Source: Posidonia oceanica (Eukaryota; Streptophyta; Magnoliopsida; Alismatales; Posidoniaceae). From it: a stretch of DNA of 64,000 nucleotides. The stretch covers positions 57,886,501 to 57,950,500 of the forward strand of contig JAZBRS010000026.1 in the NCBI GenBank assembly GCA_037176725.1, given 5' to 3'. A program made the position numbers and the translations under genes. The notes below the pieces were generated by a model. That model worked only from the letters and a program-made list of their open reading frames with translations. It did not search any database and was not told the DNA's origin. Of this stretch, positions 19,038 through 29,599 are shown piece by piece (the stretch's first letter is position 1; every line of letters starts with the position of its first letter).

Positions 19038-21206
19038 TCAGAAAAGATTGGGGTAACCCCTCGAGGTTCCGGCAGCTGCGAAGCCTGCAGGCTCAGAAGA
19101 GGAAGGGTCGGCTACACTAGGGCGTGCAAGTGCAAGTGCAGGTGTATGTGTGTGTGCAGGCTCCTGCTCGCCAACGCTGATGATCCTACAGTCGATCAGG
19201 CGTTGAACGGCATCCCGGAGAGCGAGGCAGTTGTCCGTCAAGTGCCCGGTGGCCCGATGGAAACTGCAGAACTGATCCGTATCATGCCACCATGGAGGGG
19301 GATTTGGTGACGGACGGACAGTCGGGAGCCTCAGGAGCAACTCAACTTGAGGGAAGATGATGCTCAGTGGTTCAGGGAGAGGCGTGTAATCACACTCAGC
19401 CCGACGAGGTCGTCTTTGCCCTGGATGGAGTCCTTGCCGAGCGGGTGCGACGTGATGCACAGGCTCGACGGTGGCAGTGAGGTCAGTGGGTGCAAAATTA
19501 GGTGCGTGCTCTAGCGGAAAAGGGTCTAGTTGACTCTCTGCATAAGAAGGCTCTTCGGGAAGATCGACACATAACTCGGAGAGCTGTTCGGAGCGGTCAG
19601 GAGTGGAGCTGTTGTTGTTGTTGCTGCGGCGATTGCTGGAGATGTTGGCCTGCCTAGCCAATGCAGAAAGTGCGAGGAAATGCCCACTTCGCAGTGAGCT
19701 TTCCACGCAGACACCAGCCCTAATTAGCGATGCATGACTAGTGATGTGCTGAATGCAAAGCAGAGTCCCAATCGCTAGCAGCACCCCCTTAACGATCATC
19801 TCGATAGAATCCTCCTCGGAGGGTTTATCCTTGACCTGGGCAGCTAAGGAGCACCAGCGACCGACATACTCCCCGAATGGCTCTTGGGGTCTCTGCTGGA
19901 TGGCGACAAGATCCTCCCTCTTAGGGATCAGGTTGAGGTTGAAAGCATACTGCTCAAGGAAGGCCTGAGAAAGATCGGTCCAAGTTCGAACCGCTGCCGT
20001 GTCAAGGGAAGTGAACCACTTGAGCGCGGGGCCGGTCAAACTCTTCTGAAACAGGCGGATAAGGAGCCTTTCATCAGCTTGAAGCTGAGCAAGGTCCCCG
20101 CAGTATGCCTTCAGATGCGAAATAGGACAGCCTTTACCATTGTATTTATCGAAGACCGGGATGCGGAACTTCGAAGGGAGTGCGGCCTCGGGAAAGAGAC
20201 AAAGGTCGCGAAATTGGTAAGACTGGTGGTCCTTGCCCTGCACTAGACGTAGTGCTTTCTCCAGAACGTCCATCCTGTCATTGATGGGGTCTGGATTAGC
20301 TACCGTAGGGGATGGTGCAGCAGGGGTAGGAACCACATACGCCGAGTGGGTCGCACCTAAGTGCTCCTCCGGATCCACCATCACGTTGCCTGGTGGAGCA
20401 ACGGGATGGCCGGTGTATCCGTGCGTGCGTGCAGTGTAGGCAGGAAAGTATGCTGGGTTCTGAACCTGATGCAAGGGGGATGGGTAGGTAACATGCTGTG
20501 TGGTGCGAGGTGCAGATCGTTGGAGCAACAGTTGCTGCACAGGCGCGATGCCGGGCAGTGAACCAGTGGGATACTGTGCTCCAACCAGCCCAAAAGACTG
20601 ATGACCAAGAAAGGGAGTTGTATGCAATGCATAGTGTTGTGCAGAAGCAGGAGACAGATGCCGCGCCCCCATCACTGGAGCGGTGTGTAGCTCGGGCGAT
20701 GGTCTAGGCGGGAGTGCAGTGTGTGCAACAGCAGGCCGCAGAGGAACCTCGGGAGCAACAGGAATACAAGAGGGTCGAACTGATAGAGCCATACCCTGCA
20801 GTGTGTGGGCAAGGTCCATCAAGGGCCGATACCGCACTTCAGGGGACCCGTGAGTGGGAACACTGAATTGCAGAACGGGCTGGGAGGTGGACTCAAGAGA
20901 TTGAGAACCTAAAGCAAAGGTCGCCGCAGTAAAAGGGATGTCGGGAGTGACATATCCCAAGGACGAAGGGGTCAGAGGCGCCTCCGAAGCGCGAGGGGTG
21001 GTCATCGAGACAGATTCGACGACCGGATCCGGAGTGGCGCAAGTTTGCCAAAGACCCGCAGCAGAAGGGAGTGCCCTAGACACCTGAGGATCGAATCTTG
21101 GTGTCATAGAGGGCACAGAGCGAACAGAAGTGAAATCCGGAGGGGCCCAAGTGGTAAACCCCTCCGAATCAGCGGTAAAGTGGAGCCCACCGACAGACTG
21201 GGCCAT
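19038..21206 (-). CDS. gag: Gag polyprotein of element D, intact (722 aa)
   Basis: Starts MAQSVGGLHFTADSEGF, the start conserved in B, and is uninterrupted. The Pro/Ser/Thr-rich N-terminal third is followed by a capsid-like core around residues 330-480 (FDKYNGKGCPISHLKAYC, LFQKSLTGPALKWFTSLD, FLEQYAFNLNLIPKRED, FGEYVGRWCSLAAQ). A knuckle FCSFHRATGHLTDNC near residue 640 has the C-x2-H-x4-H-x4-C spacing usual in the Tat lineage, where His replaces the second Cys. It would assemble the cytoplasmic particle and bind element RNA. It ends PNLF followed by stop, with no fused protease. An intact gag in an element without pol fits the TR-GAG type. Confidence 0.88.
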   Translation of the reverse strand: MAQSVGGLHFTADSEGFTTWAPPDFTSVRSVPSMTPRFDPQVSRALPSAAGLWQTCATPDPVVESVSMTTPRASEAPLTPSSLGYVTPDIPFTAATFALGSQSLESTSQPVLQFSVPTHGSPEVRYRPLMDLAHTLQGMALSVRPSCIPVAPEVPLRPAVAHTALPPRPSPELHTAPVMGARHLSPASAQHYALHTTPFLGHQSFGLVGAQYPTGSLPGIAPVQQLLLQRSAPRTTQHVTYPSPLHQVQNPAYFPAYTARTHGYTGHPVAPPGNVMVDPEEHLGATHSAYVVPTPAAPSPTVANPDPINDRMDVLEKALRLVQGKDHQSYQFRDLCLFPEAALPSKFRIPVFDKYNGKGCPISHLKAYCGDLAQLQADERLLIRLFQKSLTGPALKWFTSLDTAAVRTWTDLSQAFLEQYAFNLNLIPKREDLVAIQQRPQEPFGEYVGRWCSLAAQVKDKPSEEDSIEMIVKGVLLAIGTLLCIQHITSHASLIRAGVCVESSLRSGHFLALSALARQANISSNRRSNNNNSSTPDRSEQLSELCVDLPEEPSYAESQLDPFPLEHAPNFAPTDLTATVEPVHHVAPARQGLHPGQRRPRRAECDYTPLPEPLSIIFPQVELLLRLPTVRPSPNPPPWWHDTDQFCSFHRATGHLTDNCLALRDAVQRLIDCRIISVGEQEPAHTHTPALALARPSVADPSSSEPAGFAAAGTSRGYPNLF

Positions 21207-22481
21207 TGCTGACTGAGTCTAAGTGAGCGGAAGCCGCGGCGAGAGAAAAAGAAGTAAAGTCTAAGGAAAGCTACCGCCGGAAGCGACGAGTAGCTCAGAG
21301 GAAGGACGCTCAGAGTCCGGGCAGTGGATTCCGCACGTACCTGTAAAAAAAGTAAAGATGTTTGAGGTTGTATGCAATAAAGAGTTTATTAAGGGTGGCG
21401 TGAATGGCACACGTGCAAATGAATGCCCTAAAAAATGTGCTCTTTCACCATGCAAGTCCTGAGTAGATGACCTACCAGGACACACTCAAGGGTAGTGGGT
21501 TTAGACAGACTCCAGGTCAGAAAAAGCAGGTCCCCTGTCTAACTCCTGGCCCAAAGCTTAGGTAATAACAGGGTGGTGCGTTGGTGGCCTCGACCTCGCC
21601 AAAGCGTGGGTGGTACCCTCTACTAACACTGACACGACCCCTGAAAAAAAAGGGGGGGCAGACCGACTGACTTGTGCCACGCCCAAAGCAGTGGAATAAG
21701 AGGCCAGGACTGTCCTTCGCAGACTGTGGGTGGACTCAGAAGAGAGAATGCATGCTTTCTGAGATGAATCAATCATGCAAGATGCTTTAGAGTCTTTTAC
21801 TTGCGTTTTATTAACCAGAAAGGGGGAAATTGCAAGTTATTGACTCTAGTTGTGCTTAGAAGTTATTGTTTAGCTTTATTGTAGCTTTTAGATTAAGCAA
21901 AAGGGAAAGCAAACATGTTTCTACTGTCCTAGGCATGGCATACGCAAAGGGGAAAGAGATAGACAAACATGGCATGCAATCAATCACACAACAAAGCAAA
22001 AGGCATGCACATGGCATGTGCAAGTGTTCGTGGACATAATAGTGAAAGGAAAAGCACTTATCAGATCAAAAGGCATATATGCAGGGCATGTGCGTGTGCA
22101 GTGGCATAGCAAGTGTGTAAGAAAAGCATTCAGCATTCAAAAAGCATGCATTGTTGCCAAACAAGTACGTAGACATGCATTGTGCAAGAAATAAAGCAAC
22201 AATAAGCAAGCAAGATAAAGAAAATAAAGACAGGTAAGCTGTAAAGCAAGTAAGAGCAGAAACAAGGAAATAAGTAAATAAACAAGCAACCGAGGCAAAG
22301 CAAAGCAAAGCAGAGTGCAAACCAAGGCAAGGGAAGTGCAAAACCTAAGCAGAGTAGCCACGAGGCGACTCGCTAGGAGTTTGCACAGAAAAGCGAGCAA
22401 AACAGGCAAAGAAGGCACAAAAGGCAGACAGGGCTGCAAAACAGGCAAGCAAAAAAGTCAGGAACGAAAGTCGGAGTCTGC
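21207..22481 (-). other. Leader of element D
   Basis: Non-coding. A 3' splice-site-like TTTTTTTACAG|GTACGTGC ends at 21341, 135 nt upstream of gag, in the same place as in A, B and E. The conserved block at 21480-21760 carries CAGTCGGTCTGCCCC and GTGTTAGTAGAGGG. The distal part (22080-22480) is rich in GCTTG/GCAAG repeats. Confidence 0.6.
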
Positions 22482-22502
22482 TATCCCCAGCGGAGTCACC
22501 AC
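22482..22502 (-). other. Second primer-binding-site-like copy in D's leader
   Basis: GTGGTGACTCCGCTGGGG on the minus strand differs by one base from B's primer site (GTGGCGACTCCGCTGGGG). It lies about 185 nt downstream of the true site and is followed by a second copy of the GACTCCG...GCTTGTTTTGC leader block, so the start of the leader is tandemly duplicated. Confidence 0.7.
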
Positions 22503-22667
22503 TGTCGACTTCGCTGGGCAAAGCAGACAGGCAAGCAAGCAAGCAAAAGCAAGGCAAAGGGCACAAAGCAGACAGGCAAGCAAAAGCAAGGCAAAGGGCA
22601 CCAAGGCAAACAAAGAATGCAAATCCCAAGCGAGCGAAAGCGAAGGCGAAAGCCGGAGTCTAGACTT

Positions 22668-22685
22668 CCCCAGCAGAGTCGCCAC
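22668..22685 (-). other. Primer-binding site of element D
   Basis: GTGGCGACTCTGCTGGGG begins immediately inside the LTR end. TGGCGACTC-type primer sites are reported for Ogre-like elements as complementary to a tRNA-Arg 3' end; I did not verify the tRNA here. Confidence 0.8.
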
Positions 22686-23013
22686 TATAGTAATCCCAAT
22701 CAGAATCAGGCTTACTATTGGCGGCGAGGTCCGAGGAGGAGGGCTCAACTCGAAAACAATTAAAATAGAGGAGAAAAGGTAAGAAAAGAAGAAGATAAGA
22801 CAAATCAGAGTGGCCACCGTGTCTATTATCGGGAGACAAGGAAAACCGGGGGAAATGCGTGAATTAACACGGAAAACCAAGCAAGAAATGCAAAGCAAAG
22901 CAATGCAAAGGAAAACAAATGCAAATACATGCAAATGAGATGACTCATGCCTAGGATAAGGGCGATATGGTCATTGCGGGCCAAAAGACTGGGCAAGGAC
23001 TCCTGTTACGCGC

Positions 23014-23035
23014 GGGGAAGGTGTTAGGCACCCCC
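23014..23035 (-). other. Conserved LTR-end stem-loop (element D)
   Basis: GGGGGTGCCTAACACCTTCC on the minus strand, in the same context as in the other LTRs (TAGAAAGACCGATTCTC upstream, GTAACAGGAGTCC downstream). Confidence 0.75.
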
Positions 23036-23329
23036 GACACGCCCGAGAATCGGTCTTTCTAGGCTTACGCTCGCATACGCAGGGAAATGCAGATTTGGAT
23101 GCCTAAATGCCAATGAATGCCTGAATGAATACTCATAGATGTGCTCTAAGTGGTGGGATGCAATGCAAGAAAGTAAACGTGCAATCTAAGTGCTCAGCAA
23201 AGCTGTCTGTGTTCCGAACCGGGCGAAACCTGGCTCGTGAGAACTCCAGGCAGTAAGCATCACTGCCCTATATGCAAATGCAAACGAAAAAGCAAAACAA
23301 CGATAAGACCAAGCAATGCAGGCGACATG

Positions 23330-23565
23330 CAAGAGAAAACGGCGTAAAGCACGCGAAACAATGCAAGAAACGAGAGCGGCACGCAAAACGGTGCAAGAAA
23401 ACAAGACGGGCAAGCAAAACGGTGCCAAAAGACGGAGCGGGCACGCAAAACGGTGCCAAAGACAAAGCAGGCACGCAAAACGGTGCCAAAAGCAAAGCGG
23501 GCACGCAAAACGGTGCCAAAGACAAAGTGGGTAGGCAAAATGGTGCCAAAAGCGGCGGAATAAAA
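23330..23565 (-). repeat. GTTTTGCGTGCC array (element D)
   Basis: About seven units of 30-37 bp with GGCACCGTTTTGCGTGCC on the minus strand and a variable CGCTTTGCTTTT linker. Homologous to the arrays in the other long LTRs. Confidence 0.8.
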
Positions 23566-23686
23566 CCTCGGCAAAACCATGCAGATGCAAATGCAAGGAG
23601 AAAGAACAAGAGAAGCGAAAGAGGAGGCAAACAGTGTGTGTGAGAACAGGCACTGTTTAAGGGCCACGCAGAGTAGGTGTGAAGAC

Positions 23687-24012
23687 CTACACTGAGGAGA
23701 ACAAGCAAGTGGAGGGATTACCACCGCTTTGTGACTGTTTCCCACTAAACCGCTCCACGATGTGTCTCGCACGCTGCCCAAAGCTCGCGGTGCGATCGGA
23801 TCGTGGAAAAGGTGGAAGAAAGTCGCAATAAGTGGTGAATCTAGGGGAAACACGACACAAAACACTTGGGAATACGCGAAAGGAGGAACGGAATTGATAG
23901 ATAAGAAGAGGAAGTCCTATTCTACATGTTCGAGGAAACAAAAAGCGAAAACGATGCATGCAATGCAAATGGCATGCAAATGAATGCTGTGCAGGGGTTC
24001 AGAATGACTTAC
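23687..24012 (-). other. Putative LTR intron, 326 nt (element D)
   Basis: Minus-strand donor TTTTCCAG|GTAAGTCA at 24012 and acceptor CTCAGTGTAG|GTCTTC ending at 23687. Same position and length as in the other LTRs. Confidence 0.6.
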
Positions 24013-24229
24013 CTGGAAAATCTGAGGCCTGATCTGAAATCTGCTTGGTCCATGCTGAAGAGTGCTTCGCCGGGGTCGTCTGGGTAGCTTATTTGAGAAG
24101 ATCCAACGGCCGGATTGGAAGATATCACAGCTTCAAGGCAGAGGGGCCAGAACAGGGGAGAAGAATGGATCTAAGTGTACAAGGGGTCCTAGAGGTGTGC
24201 AAAACAGGTCCTCCCTTGTGAATGGGAGC

Positions 24230-25360
24230 TAATGATACTTAAGTGTGTGCAAAGGATGCAAAAAACTAGAATGCATGAGTGCAATGCATGCAGAATGCAA
24301 GAAAAGGCTTAAGGGTGATTTTTCAGAAAATTGGGGATTTAAATGCAATTTTTGAAAGGATGGGGGTCTAAATGCAAAGATTTTGGAAAGTTTGGGGCTT
24401 TCATGCAAGGATTTTGAAAAAAGGAGGGTCTGCATGCAATTTTACAAAAGACAGGGTTTAAAATGCAATTTTCCAAGATGAATATGCATTAGGGCAAGTT
24501 TTGAAAACATGTGGCAGGTTAAGATGCAATTTTAAAATCATTAGGGTCCAAAATGCAATTTTTCCAGCAAAACAGGGGTCTAGTGGGTCTGGGAATGTAG
24601 ATGGGGGACCTATATGCAATTTTCCAAACATGTGGGGGCTAAAATGCAATTTTATAAGCAAAATATGCATTTAAATGATTTTTATAAGCATGCAGAGGAC
24701 TTATGTGCAATTTTCAAATCATGCAGGGTCAAAAATGCAATTTTATAAGCAAAATAGGGGTCTAGTGGGTCTGGGAATGCAGATGGGGGACCTATATGCA
24801 ATTTTCCAAACATGTGGGGGCTAAAATGCAATTTTATAAGCAAAATATGCATTTAAATGATTTTTATAAGCATGCAGAGGACTTATGCGCAATTTTCAAA
24901 TCATGCAGGGTCAAAAATGCAATTTTATAAGCAAAATATGCATTTAAATGACTACTATGCATTAGGGAAGGACCTATATGCAAAAATTAGAAAACAGGGG
25001 GGAAATAATGCAATGCAGTAAGCAAAAATTGAAAAATAAAAGCTAAGTTAACAGGACAGAGGATTAAATGGCAATTACAGAAAACAATAAGGACCTAAAA
25101 TGCAATTTTATATGGCAAACTTAGTGCATTAAATCAAATTAAACAGCTGTAGGACTAAAATGCAATAATCAAAAGCTGGAGGGCCAAAATCAAATTTATT
25201 ACTGAAGGAAAGCACAGTAAAAGGACTGACATGCAAATAAAGAGAACTACATATTTTTCATGCAATTTTATATGATTTTAATTTAGAAATAAACAGATTT
25301 AATCAAATAAAGGACCTGAACGCAAATAAGCAAGAACTGAGACCAAAAATGCAATATTTG
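24230..25360 (-). repeat. Quasi-periodic AAAATGCAATTTT array, with a 182-bp tandem duplication
   Basis: On the plus strand, AAATGCAATTTT followed by GGGTCT/GGACCTA recurs about every 25-40 bp. Inside it, a segment starting at GGGGTCTAGTGGGTCTGGG (about 24575) is repeated 182 bp later (about 24757) with few differences. Similar arrays lie at 6600-7560, 35100-36170, 49340-50300 and 54790-55740. Confidence 0.75.
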
Positions 25361-28300
25361 GTAAAATAGCATAGATAACAAAAAATAAAAGCACAGTACC
25401 AACAGATCGTCGACCACTATAGCAGTTGCTACCAGTGGCCGACAGAGGGAGCAAAGGGGGTGCTGGTGCGGCGTAGACCGGCGGGCAGGCTTCACCAGAG
25501 CTCGACGAAGACCGGAGTAGCATCGGCGAGCAGCGACGCTGCCTAGAGCAGGTTGGAGGAGACGCCGGAGGTCTGCAGACCTGCTCAAAGGTAGGCCGGC
25601 TGATCAACGCAGTGTTGGCGAGTTCTGACAGCAAAGACATACTCCTGGGGTCCGTGCAGAGCTGGGGCGCCGGTTGGAGCGACGTTCTGCAGACCGGTGC
25701 GGCGGGACGAGCTCGAAGCTCGCCGGAGATGACAGAGTTGACCCGGTGTTGACTCGGCACAGGAAGGAGAGAATCCCTAGGCTAAGGGGTGGAAAAGCAA
25801 GAGAAGAGGGAGTCTAACCTAGGGATGAAGAGAGTTACCTGTTTCCGTGGCTGAGGAGTCCTCCCGACGTCGACTGATCCAGGGATCGACGGTGAGGTTG
25901 GTCCGACTGCTGCAGGCGTCTCCGGTTGCTTTTGGGCGTCCGGTTCTGCTCAGCGCGACGCTCCGGAGCTTGCTGAATGATCGAAGGGTAGCTGCGAAGA
26001 CCGGCGCGACAAATGGGTTCACAGCTGGATGCCAGAGGTGGGGGTGGATGTCCGCCGCTCTCTGGATCAATTGGAGGGTGCCGGCGACTTGCTGGAGGTT
26101 GGGTGAAGGGTTTTGGGTGGTTAAATTGGATCGTGGGGACCTGTGGGTGGAGTTTGCAGGTGGGGTGATCTTCTGGCAGAGGAAGGTCACAAGTGTTTGT
26201 GGTGGTGGGTTTGATCTGTGGTGAGGTTTGTAGGTGAAGCTTTGGGGGGTTAGAAAGCTGGTGATCAGGTGAGTTAGGGTGTGGAATTTGGGAAGGTTTC
26301 AAGGGCTATGGTGTTGGGAATTTCTGGGAGGAAAGGAGTTGGGTTCTGCTGAGAATTTTGGGTGTTCGGGGGCGGTTTCTGGAGTGGAAAGGCTGAGGGA
26401 TGGAGGGGCTGCGATGCTGGGATTCTGGGTGAGGTTGGGGGAGGAATTGGGTGCGGTTAATGGTCTGGAACCGGCTTGGTTTCAGGGGAAGAGGAGGGTG
26501 AAGTTGCTGCTGGTTTCAGAGGAGGAAGAAGGAGGGGAATGCTGGGAATTCTCTCTGGATTCCTTAGCTCTCTCTCTCGGATGACAAAAGGCGTGGAAGG
26601 AGGAGAAGACCGGAGGTTTTTAAGCAGAGGAGGAAGCTGCTGGGCGCGCTGTGGATTTTTTGAAATCCCACCGGCACCGAACACTGCAGCTGAAGTTGAG
26701 AGGAGGCCGACGAGAAGACGGGCAGTAAATGCCTTCCCGGAAGATCCGCTGAGTGCTGAGAGAGGAGAGGCGAAGCTATAGGCCGATTGGACGGAGGGGG
26801 AAGAATTGAATTCAAAAGGAAGGAGGGAGTGCTGTTACAGGCCGCGGGAAGAAGAACTGAAGAAGGAAGAAGAAGGAAGAAGGGAAGAGGAGGGGCTGAA
26901 GGCGCGGGCCGAGCCGCGAGCTAAATAAAGAAAAAAAAAGAAAGAAAAGAAAGAAGGGGGTGGAAGGGGCCAGACTGGGCCCAGCAGGAGAAAAGGAAGA
27001 AAAGAAAGAAAGATAGGAAGAAAGAGAGAAATGGAAGGGAAAGAGAGGAGAAATAAATTGGATAAAAATAAAATAAAAATAGGTAAAATTATTAGAGTGA
27101 TTGTATTTTAAGTTAGGACCGTGATTAAATTTTTTAATGACTGTTTTCGGTTGGTTAATCAGGTTTAGAGGGATTTTGGGTTTGATTAGGGTTTTAAGGG
27201 TTTTCTTTGTTTTTAATTTGTTTTTTATTTTGATTAAATGTTTGTTAAGTCTTTTAAGTTGTTTTTTAATTATGTTTTTCTTGTTAAGTACTTGGGATGT
27301 TAATTAGGATTTTTTAAGGTTTGTTTTTAGATTAATTAGAGTGAGTTTTGGCTTTTGATTTTACTCTTTTAGGATTTTTCTTAGGTCTTCTTTGATTTGC
27401 TTTTTCTTAATTTCGTTTGTTAAATTCTTTTAGCATTTTTTCTTAGGTTAGGTTTTCTTGTTAAGTTTTTAATTAGCTGTTCTTAAATTTTGATTGTTTG
27501 TTTTATTATTTTTTAATTATGTTTTCAATTTTTCTTTTGAGAGTTGTTAAGTTAGGTTTTTCCTCCTTAATTATTAGCCCTTGCATTTCTTAAGTGTTTT
27601 CTTTCTTTTAGGGTTTGTTTTCTTGGTTGTTTTTAATAGGATTTTACTTTTAGCTGTTTTGATTACATTTCAGTTTTTTCCTTGATTTTACAACATTTTC
27701 TCTTTGTTTGTTTTGTATTTTTTAGCTTGCATTCTTGTTTTTTGGCTTTAGTTAGATTTAGTTGGGTTTAGGTTTTTAATTGTTTGCTTAATATTTTTAA
27801 TTATTTTTCTTAGGGTTTTGGTTTGTTTTCCTTTTGTTTTAAAGTTTTTAGAGGTTTTTAAGGATTTTTTAGGGGCTTAGTAAAAAGAAAGAAAAAGAAG
27901 AGGAGAAGGAGGAGGAAAAGGGAAAAAGGAAGAATAAAGGGGAAAGAGAGGAGTTAAAAGAAAATAATTTTTTGGAAGTCAGGGAAAATGCTAAAAATAA
28001 GATAAAAATAGAAATAAGATTGAGAAGAAATAGATGCACAAGGGGGGCCCACAGCCAGGCAAGAAAAAAAGAGAGAAGGAGATGAAAAGAAGGAGGATAA
28101 TCAGGAGAGAGAGAGGAGAGAGAAAAGAATAATCCAAGAGAGAGAAAAGGATAATTTGAGTGAATGGAGGGCTTAAAGGTTTTGAAAAAGGGTGAAAATT
28201 GGGGAGTGTGTAGCCTAGGGTTTCTAGTGTTGGTTCTAGGGCTTTGGTTTAGTTTTGAGAAAGTTTTGGAAGGGTTTTGAGGTGTAGAAAAAGGGTGGTT

Positions 28301-28568
28301 TTACCTAGGTTTTCTAGGGTTTTTGGGAATAGTTTTGGGTTGAAAATTTCTAAGTGTTTGGGTAGGTTTGCTAAGTAGGGGTTGATGGATTTTCCTATGG
28401 TTTTTGGGTAGATTTTGGGTTTGGGAAATAGGTGTAGGCTTAGGTCAAGTTTAGGCTTGTTTTGAAGGGTAAGATGAAGAGAATTGGTGTAGTTTTGACC
28501 TAGGTTTAGATCCAGAAGTCACCAGAAGGTCCCAAATGGTCCAAGCCTGTCAAGATGGGGTGTCAACA

Positions 28569-29599
28569 CTAAGACAAAAGTCTACCTCAGAAGAAAGAAG
28601 CAAGTAGCGTGATCCCGTCCCTTCCGCCTATCTTAGAGAAGAACTAAAGTTTGCACCTGGGAAATACACAAATCCCATGGGGCCTAGTCACTTTTCCCTG
28701 GCAAGCAGTTCCCCAGCTCCAAACCAGGTGCCCACTACCTCCAAGCCAGGGGTAGGGGAAACCTGCACACCTACGTGGGAGCAAGAGAAAAAAACGATGA
28801 AAAGAGTAGGTTTAGGTCCTTGAGAGTTTGGCATGGAGCCCGTCCTCACTACACCACCACCCAAGCACCACCAATACCCATTCCGGAGTGCCACCAATAG
28901 TTAGGAATCCGAGTAAAGTCCGGTGAATCCGAGACCGCTCCTTTCCTTTGCAGCAAGCATCAAGCACTTCATATGCTGCGGGCAATAGAAATTTAGTATA
29001 GATCATGCATGCATCTATCCACTATCAAATCATTTCTTTTTCCCCTTTCCTCCCACTCTGCAAGGCTCAACTCAGCACTGGGACAGTACTTCTGCCAAGG
29101 CAGGTTGACTGCCTCCAAGCCTCAGAACGGTCCATCACTGTCAGTGCAGCGGCCCAAAGAGTGCACCAGTAATCAGAGATAGGGCAGCCACTCCAGAGGC
29201 AGTAGGACAACTTTGGCACCCCTTGGGGCCCCTCACGGGCCGTCGGGTCTGCGCAGTCAGGCACCGCCCCTAATCTCTTTGCGACTTTGCTCCAGGTGGA
29301 CGAAGTCCCTTTTCGCTAGCTCCTTTGCTCCGTGCAGGGCAAGGACAAGTGTACCTCCTTTGTGATTTCATACTAGACGGACGAAGCCCCCTTCCCTTGT
29401 CTCCTCGCTCCACACAGACGAGGACAAGAGTGCCTTTTGTGCAATTTCGCCCTGTGTAGGCAAAGCCCCCCTTGCATAGCCAAATGTGCTTAGATTTTGT
29501 GATTTGACTGTTAGCTGTGACCTATGAACTGTTTTATCAGCTTTATATGCACATCTACTTCTCTAACAGCCAGTATTATATGCCTATACATACTCTGGA
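28569..29599 (+). other. Non-coding stretch of element J with about 80-bp degenerate repeats
   Basis: No supported gene. At 29275-29470 a unit of about 77-83 bp repeats roughly 2.5 times (TTTGCTCC...GACGAAG...CTCC...GGACAAG...TTTTGTG). The sequence ends at TCTCTAACAG (29560-29570), a 3' splice-site-like motif shortly before the accessory ORF. Confidence 0.5.

Larger units (their letters stand above)
18830..28568 (-). mobile_element. Element D: non-autonomous gag element, 3'-truncated
   Basis: 5' LTR 28568-22686, primer-binding site, duplicated leader (22685-21207), intact gag (21206-19038) and a short post-gag stretch that stops near 18830 at AGCGTAGGAGCGAACCC, just before the position where B and E carry the splice-donor-like site. 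No polymerase, polypurine tract or 3' LTR remains. CTAAG (28569-28573) follows the LTR start. The abrupt junction with the integrase fragment suggests a deletion took D's 3' end together with part of J. Confidence 0.8.
22686..28568 (-). repeat. 5' LTR of element D (5883 bp)
   Basis: Starts TGTTGACACCCCATCTTGAC at 28568 and ends GGGATTACTATA at 22686, so the terminal CA has become TA. In minus-strand order: CCTAGGTCAAAAC-rich start, pyrimidine tract (28200-28030), A-rich desert (27850-27080), CT tract (27060-26820), GC-rich block (26800-25400), TTGCAT array (25360-24230), putative intron (24012-23687), GTTTTGCGTGCC array (23565-23330) and conserved end. It is closest in sequence to LTR C over the first few hundred bases. 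Confidence 0.9.

Noticed and set aside
25283..26815. Several 70-155 codon frames in D's LTR
   Set aside because: GC-rich LTR block equivalent to the blocks in LTRs A, B, C and G; no shared reading frame among copies.
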